From NCBI GenBank assembly GCA_037074615.1, contig CM073534.1, positions 4,646,861 through 4,710,860 on the forward strand: 64,000 nucleotides of DNA, read 5' to 3'. The translations under genes and the position numbers were made by a program. This stretch comes from Leucaena leucocephala (lineage: Eukaryota > Streptophyta > Magnoliopsida > Fabales > Fabaceae). Shown here one piece after another: positions 58,837-64,000 of the stretch; the stretch's first letter is position 1, and each line of letters begins with the position of its first letter. The notes beneath the pieces are model-generated. The model was not told the DNA's origin, searched no databases, and worked only from the letters and a program-made list of their open reading frames with translations.

Positions 58837-61800
58837 TGATTTGAAGCACTGATTGTCATCATCCAACTCATCAAAATAAAAGTAATCGCACCCTATTAAT
58901 GTAGTATAAGGTACAACCCTATCGTTCTTCTCGAGAAGCTTTTTATTGGAAACCTAGCAAATAGGTGACAAAACCAATGAAAACCTGAGTGAAAGTAACA
59001 TGGGTTTTGGGGTTTGATTGATTTTTGATGCAATAAAGTAAGGGTGCAGTAAAGTAAATATTTTTGTATTTTTTATTAAGATAGAAATTTAGTGGATTGT
59101 GAAAGAAATATGTTATGAAAGACTCCTGATGATATAAGCCTATCTATTATTGCTCTTAATTTGATAGAGGAGTGTTGAAATCACTAAGTCTTAAATAAAA
59201 TCTCAATAGATTGATTGAGTCCAAAGCATTAATAATTCTTAAACTCCTTTGATCAAAGCTAGTTTATAAACTCTTAATGAACTGTTGAAAACCACTTAGA
59301 GACTAATTAAATCAGATGATGAAAATGCCCTCGAATGATCATCAATCGACGACCATATATTTCAAGCAATTGAATTATTTAACAACAATCGCTAAAAATA
59401 GTCCAACTATCTTAAAATTGAAACCAAAATACTATATTAAAAATCAACATCCAAATAATTTGAAGTAAGTATAGTTGTCTAATCTGAGAATAATTAATTG
59501 ACATTCAATCCCTTGTTCATATAATGAAAACCCTAGATCTAGCATAATCAAAACATAAAATAGGTACAGATTAAAATAGAAAACTCCCTAATACAGTCCA
59601 TGAGCTCAAGATATCATATCCATCACCAAGAGACTAAGGATTTAGCCTCTCATGACTCATACTGTGACGCAATCGTTGTCCATATATGATGCCATGAAGA
59701 AAACAGAAAAAGGTGATGGATTAATTGTGTAGAGATGTTAGATTTTGTGGAAAGGTGTAGAACGATGGAAAATGAGTGTGAGGTTGGGGAGAAGGTTTAG
59801 AGAGGATTCGAGTATTGCTTCTTAGCCTAATCAGGTCAAAAACTAGTCTCCCTAATGTATACAGCTTTAGCACCCTTTTATTCCCACATGACATAATTCA
59901 AAACGCGCAACTTCACCGATTGTCTATTTTAGGCACGACCAAATCCATGTTTTGGTCGTGACCTGTAAACACAGAGAAACTTCCCAAAAGAAATGAGGAC
60001 GCGACCTGAGGACACTTTGGTTGCGACTAAAAAGCATAGAGGTTGTCTTGTGATTTCTTTTTCGCTCACATTAGTCCTTGGTTCTATTGGAAATCGTGCC
60101 CTAGGGGCCAATCATTGTCTTATGAACATTATTGATTTATGAATTTATTAATTGAGTTATCATATTATTTGCATGTTTACTATGATGACCATCCTTGGAT
60201 AATTCATGATATTATCCTAAATATCCCTGGTCGATCATCTATGCGGGAGCACAGATGAAATAAGACCAGTATGACTTTGAAGATGTATAGAGATATAAAT
60301 CAAAGTCATAAGCACATGTAAGAGTACAAGGTGCTGGACCGACCCGCTATGAGAGAACTGCATGGGTAACATCATAAGCTTCTCTCATATACAAACCATG
60401 TCAATACGCCCTTTGACCTGAGATCATCATGGATTCCTACATGACAAAACGCTCAGCTTTGACCTAGTCAAAAGTCACTTTTGACTGAGTGATCATAAAG
60501 ACTATGTTCGGCCTTAGTGGTTTTTCATGCGGAGGAATGTGAATGGTCAAGATGGAATTTGTCCCTCACATTCGTAGAGAGATATTACTGGGCCCCTCGA
60601 TGAGTGAGTCTGAGAAATGTATGGCCATACTGTAATGGAAAGGTAGTTCCATTTCTATAGTCAGACTACTCAGGGATCGAAAAAGTAACGGTCAGGAATA
60701 GGAGGATGACATTATCCATGCCTCATCCTTGACTAAAATATCACGTGACAGAAGGGACATGATATGGTTGTATAAAAGGTTACATCGTTTATCGATCCTC
60801 ATATGATTTGGGTAGTCGTTATGTCTTGCTAGAGACTGTTTGCGACTTGTGGGCTAGTATAGCAAATGGCCCACTGCCAAAATTCATATGGGCCTACAGG
60901 GTCGCACACAAAATAGCCCAACACGAGCTATGATGTCCAGATTCATTGAATCTAAGATATGTCCAGATTCAATGAATGATCCAGGATAGATGTATATATA
61001 TTTATTTATATTTATGTTCGTATATATATATATATATATAAATTCGTATATATACATTATATGTATATATGAGATATATGAGATTTAATTTATAAGGATA
61101 AATTAAATCTCTATCACGTTTGAAATTCGAAATTCAAATTGATAGGATATCTCATATAAGAGATATTTATAAGATTTAATTTATAAGGATAAATTAAATC
61201 TCTATCACGTTTGAAATTTGAAATTCAAATTGATAGGATATCTCATATAAGAGATATTTATAAGATTTAATTTATAAGGATAAATTAAATCCTTATCACA
61301 TTTGAATTTGAAATTCAAATTGATAGGATATCTCAAATTTGATTTATGAGAATAAATCAAATATAGTTTAGTCTCATCTTTATTTAAAATTAAATAAATG
61401 GGTAATTAAATCTGTGGGACAGATTTGATATTATTTATTTAATTAGTTTCTTATAAAATTATACAATATATGATATTGTATTAATTTTGAAATTAATATA
61501 AGATTAACTCCAAAAATCCAATTCGGTTGAGAGAGGAAAAACGCATAGCATCCTATATATCTGATTCTAGGAGTTGCGTTTTACACAGAGAAACATATAG
61601 AACACAGAAAGGCCGAAGGGGACTCTGCAAAAGGTTTGCAGATAAGAAACTGCCAAAATAGAGACGGAGAGGACGAGCTCTTGAGAAAGCCCTGGAGGGA
61701 CAAAAGACGCTAGCACGTCATTCGTGATTGGAACGCTGTTTGTGTGGATACCAGTAGAGGAAGCCGACCTGAGTCGTCGACTTCTTGTGATTAGAAAGGG

Positions 61801-62215
61801 AGCACGAGCCGCAGAGAGAAGCTGTGAACGTCGTGACCGAAAGCTGTGGAAGTCGCTGAGGCACACTAAGGGTAATACTTCTTCCCACTTGACTTAAACA
61901 CATACGGTATATCCTGGCAAGGAATGGAAAAATTTTTAAATTAATTTCCGCTACGTGTCTTCCAATTCCTGACAGGTTCTCCCCCTAAAAACCTGCAATT
62001 CAAAATCAAAGCTCACTGTAAAAGTCCAAATCATTAGAGAATAATATTTATGCAGTTTGGAAGGGTTAATTTACCATTTTACCCTTTAATTAACACATTG
62101 CCAAGCACAATCATGTATTACCACAAAAGCACAAATACAGGTATAAAATGAATAGTAAAGTCGTAATAAGACCCTAAAAATATTACATGAGCCATACACA
62201 ATTTGTGTTCTATTA
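58837..62215 (-). mobile_element. Solo family I LTR next to the outer PBS (contains solo LTR D)
   Basis: The flanks ATAGG (58832-58836) and ACAGG (62216-62220) form a 4/5 TSD. Without LTR D it is about 1.48 kb, the standard family I LTR size, and it aligns from TGATTTG to CTATTA (decayed TTATCA). It is inserted about 17 bp inside the outer PBS. The left boundary is less certain because that end is mutated. Confidence 0.75.
60085..61974 (+). mobile_element. Solo LTR D, Ty1/copia Angela/BARE-like (family III)
   Basis: The 1890-bp solo LTR runs TATTGGAAATCGTGCCC (second base mutated) ... CCTGACA, with a perfect TSD GGTTC (60080-60084 and 61975-61979). A TATAAAAGG box is near 60773. About three 90-bp units lie at 61075-61335 and a (TA)n run at 61021-61040. 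Antisense frames at 61567-61903 match those in copies A and C. Confidence 0.93.
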
Positions 62216-62236
62216 ACAGGAAACCTCAACAAATAA

Positions 62237-62257
62237 GGCTCCCCAGTAATGACGCCA
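62237..62257 (-). promoter_or_regulatory. Primer-binding site of the outer element (tRNA-Asp-like)
   Basis: On the minus strand TGGCGTCATTACTGGGGAG lies three bases from the LTR end. It resembles the tRNA-Asp complement TGGCGCCGTTGCCGGGG with C-to-T and G-to-A decay. Confidence 0.78.
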
Positions 62258-62260
62258 TTT

Positions 62261-63787
62261 TGATGATCATTATTTTAATTACCAAATGAACTAAGCTAAC
62301 TAATAGAAAAGTGAAGCTAACCTAGGTCAATTTACAAGAAGCCTAAATGTATGCTAAAGTGCCTAATTAATCTAATGATCCACAAATTAACAAATTAATC
62401 AAATGATTTGTTAGATGAGATATTGACTAAATTCTGAATATAAATCCTATGCTATTGTTTATGATTTTAGGTGTTTATGATGATGAAATGTATCAATGAC
62501 AAGTGTGTTCCCTTGGAGATTACCTTACCTTTATTATCCAAAAAGTATATAGAGTTAATTAATTGAATTATAATAAATCTCACTCAAAGCTACAACTAGC
62601 CGACATTGAATAGAGAAACAAAAATCATTCAACTCAAGAGATAGAAGAAAATGAATTAAACATATATAAATGTACTCTGCTATAGGATTGCTCTAATTAA
62701 CCACAACTATGTCCAATTAGTTCAAGCATGAGAATCAATTAAAGCATCAATTATGTATAACTAAGAAATCTAACTCAGTTCCCTAATTATTAATCATCTA
62801 CTAACTCTAATTGAATCAATAAAGCCATAATTAACTACATCAACTTGATACAATCAAATATGGATTAAAGACACAATAAACTCCTTATTCAGATCAAGGA
62901 TTCTAGTTTAGCATCATCTCCCATAGAGCATAATGGATCTAGCCTTCTATTGCTGTTGTGACATCAATATCAACTGTAAACAGATCAATAGTCATGGTGA
63001 ATGTAAAGGAGAAGATGAAGAAGGAGACAGAACTTTCCATTGGTTCTATTTCTTAGAACAGAGGAAAGTTGCAGATGGAAGAGAGAGAATGGAGCCGGAA
63101 AGAGACGTCAAATGTATAGTGTGAGGATGATAATGGAATCTGTGATGAATCAATGAGCTGATGGATGATGGCGCGTGAGAAATGATGGAGTAGAGTAAGT
63201 TAGAGAGTGTGATATGAAGGGAATGGAGATAGAAGCAACGCATGTGTTAGCTATGGAATGATGATCTGATACGTGCAGATGATGTGAATATATAGAAGTG
63301 TGGAATGAGTGACTTCATATATGAATTGAACTCCCTCTAAATGTTAACACATGCCTAATCTATTACAGCACATGTGCGAATTTCTCCACTTATTTCTATT
63401 GTTAGCTCCTTCCTATTGTCAATATGTAAATCTATTTTGCATGGATTCATATCTTCATTGTGTTTCCTCAGCATGGCATGAGTGAAAGCCTCCATTCTAG
63501 CATGTGATTATGTTAGCCCACTTGTTCAATCCAGTGCATGCTTAAATCTTCTCTTGTCCAGCTGTCATTTAACCTCAATCTAATATGTTGATTGGTTAAT
63601 GCATTCTTGTAATAAAAATTTAACAGATTATTTATCCAATTAATCACTAAAACCATATCAATTAATTTTCACTTGTTATATTTATATTTTATTTATTAAT
63701 TGCTCAACATATTGATAAATGAGGATAAAAATCAATAATAAAACTCTCTTTAAACACACTAAAATAAATACAAATAAGAGTTTATCA
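62261..63787 (-). repeat. 5' LTR of the outer family II element
   Basis: The 1527-bp LTR runs TGATGATCATT ... GAGTTTATCA and is uninterrupted. It serves as the reference that exposes the insertions in the left LTR. ORFs at 62933-63243 are within the LTR and not supported as genes. Confidence 0.88.
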
Positions 63788-63792
63788 GTGTG
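63788..63792. repeat. Target-site duplication (right) of the outer element, GTGTG
   Basis: It matches 3507-3511. Confidence 0.75.
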
Positions 63793-64000
63793 CCATTCAG
63801 GAGGTTTGGTTTCTAGGTATGTATAATGTCCTAACTATTGATAACATGTGTTGATACGATAGTTTCATGGGTTCTTATGAAACGGTGTCGTGGGTTTCAT
63901 AACCCTCACAGCATAAATTAGATTTGTTAAAAGTATAGGACAAAAACTAAAGCTTGTTAAAAGTATAACGATCTAAAGTGGGTTTGACACTAATAAAAAA
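63793..64000. other. Right flank, repeat shared with the left flank
   Basis: CCATTCAGG ... TTATGAAACGGTGTC ... GGGTTTCATAACCCTC matches 2832-2904. The last 90 bases are AT-rich with a short internal repeat TTGTTAAAAGTATA (63926 and 63955). No gene is seen. Confidence 0.5.

Larger units (their letters stand above)
3512..63787 (-). mobile_element. Outer Ty3/gypsy (Athila-like) LTR retrotransposon, family II, split by nested insertions
   Basis: This is a minus-strand element bounded by two related LTRs (3512-10008 and 62261-63787) and a GTGTG TSD. A PPT lies inside the left LTR and a tRNA-Asp-like PBS inside the right one, so both LTR identities agree with minus orientation. Its own coding relics run gag, protease and RT N-half (58208 down to 54488), then RNase H and integrase (32841 down to 31070), the usual Ty3/gypsy order. 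Everything between is later insertion: elements alpha, beta and gamma and several solo LTRs. With the insertions removed, both LTRs are about 1.53-1.55 kb. They differ at roughly one base in ten by eye over several hundred bases, so the insertion is old. All ORFs are broken. Confidence 0.85.

Noticed and set aside
61021..61075. (TA)n run as an origin or matrix-attachment signal
   Set aside because: It is a simple repeat inside the copia-like LTR, present in all four copies. Nothing else supports a special role.

Overview
The window looks like heterochromatic or intergenic DNA from a seed plant, probably a large-genome angiosperm. It is AT-rich, and I find no host gene, tRNA or rRNA. Almost all of it is a nest of LTR retrotransposons, most of them broken. 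The boundaries come from LTR termini (TG...CA), target-site duplications (TSDs), primer-binding sites (PBS), polypurine tracts (PPT) and comparison of repeated segments within the window. Every percentage is an estimate by eye.

Outer frame: positions 3512-63787 are one Ty3/gypsy element (called family II here) on the minus strand. It has a 5-bp TSD GTGTG, a 3' LTR at left (3512-10008), a 5' LTR at right (62261-63787), a tRNA-Asp-like PBS and a PPT. Later insertions swelled it to about 60 kb. Its own coding relics are split: gag, protease and half of RT lie at 54488-58208, and RNase H and integrase lie at 31070-32841. Flanking sequence at 1-3511 and 63793-64000 is unclassified repeat-like DNA.

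Inserted in it are family I elements, also Ty3/gypsy and Athila-like on the minus strand, with LTRs of about 1.5 kb. Element alpha (10961-30138) and element beta (32842-42810) both carry gag-protease plus an env-position ORF2, and both lack RT, RNase H and most of integrase, with the same deletion junction. They look like one non-autonomous lineage. Element gamma (43809-54487) keeps RT, RNase H and integrase but lacks ORF2. A solo family I LTR (58837-62215) lies next to the outer PBS.

The youngest layer consists of solo LTRs. Four are Ty1/copia Angela/BARE-like LTRs of about 1.7-1.9 kb (A 3734-5633, B 16711-18391, C 48218-50066, D 60085-61974). One is a 3.5-kb LTR (26370-29890) with a truncated relative (6339-9388). 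One is a family II LTR with internal tandem repeats (12557-14978). All coding regions are pseudogenes with stops and frameshifts, many of the C-to-T/G-to-A kind.

The most unusual signal is a decayed palindrome, GTCGCGAC, found dozens of times in the non-coding parts of both gypsy families. It often occurs in pairs spaced about 21-23 bp apart.
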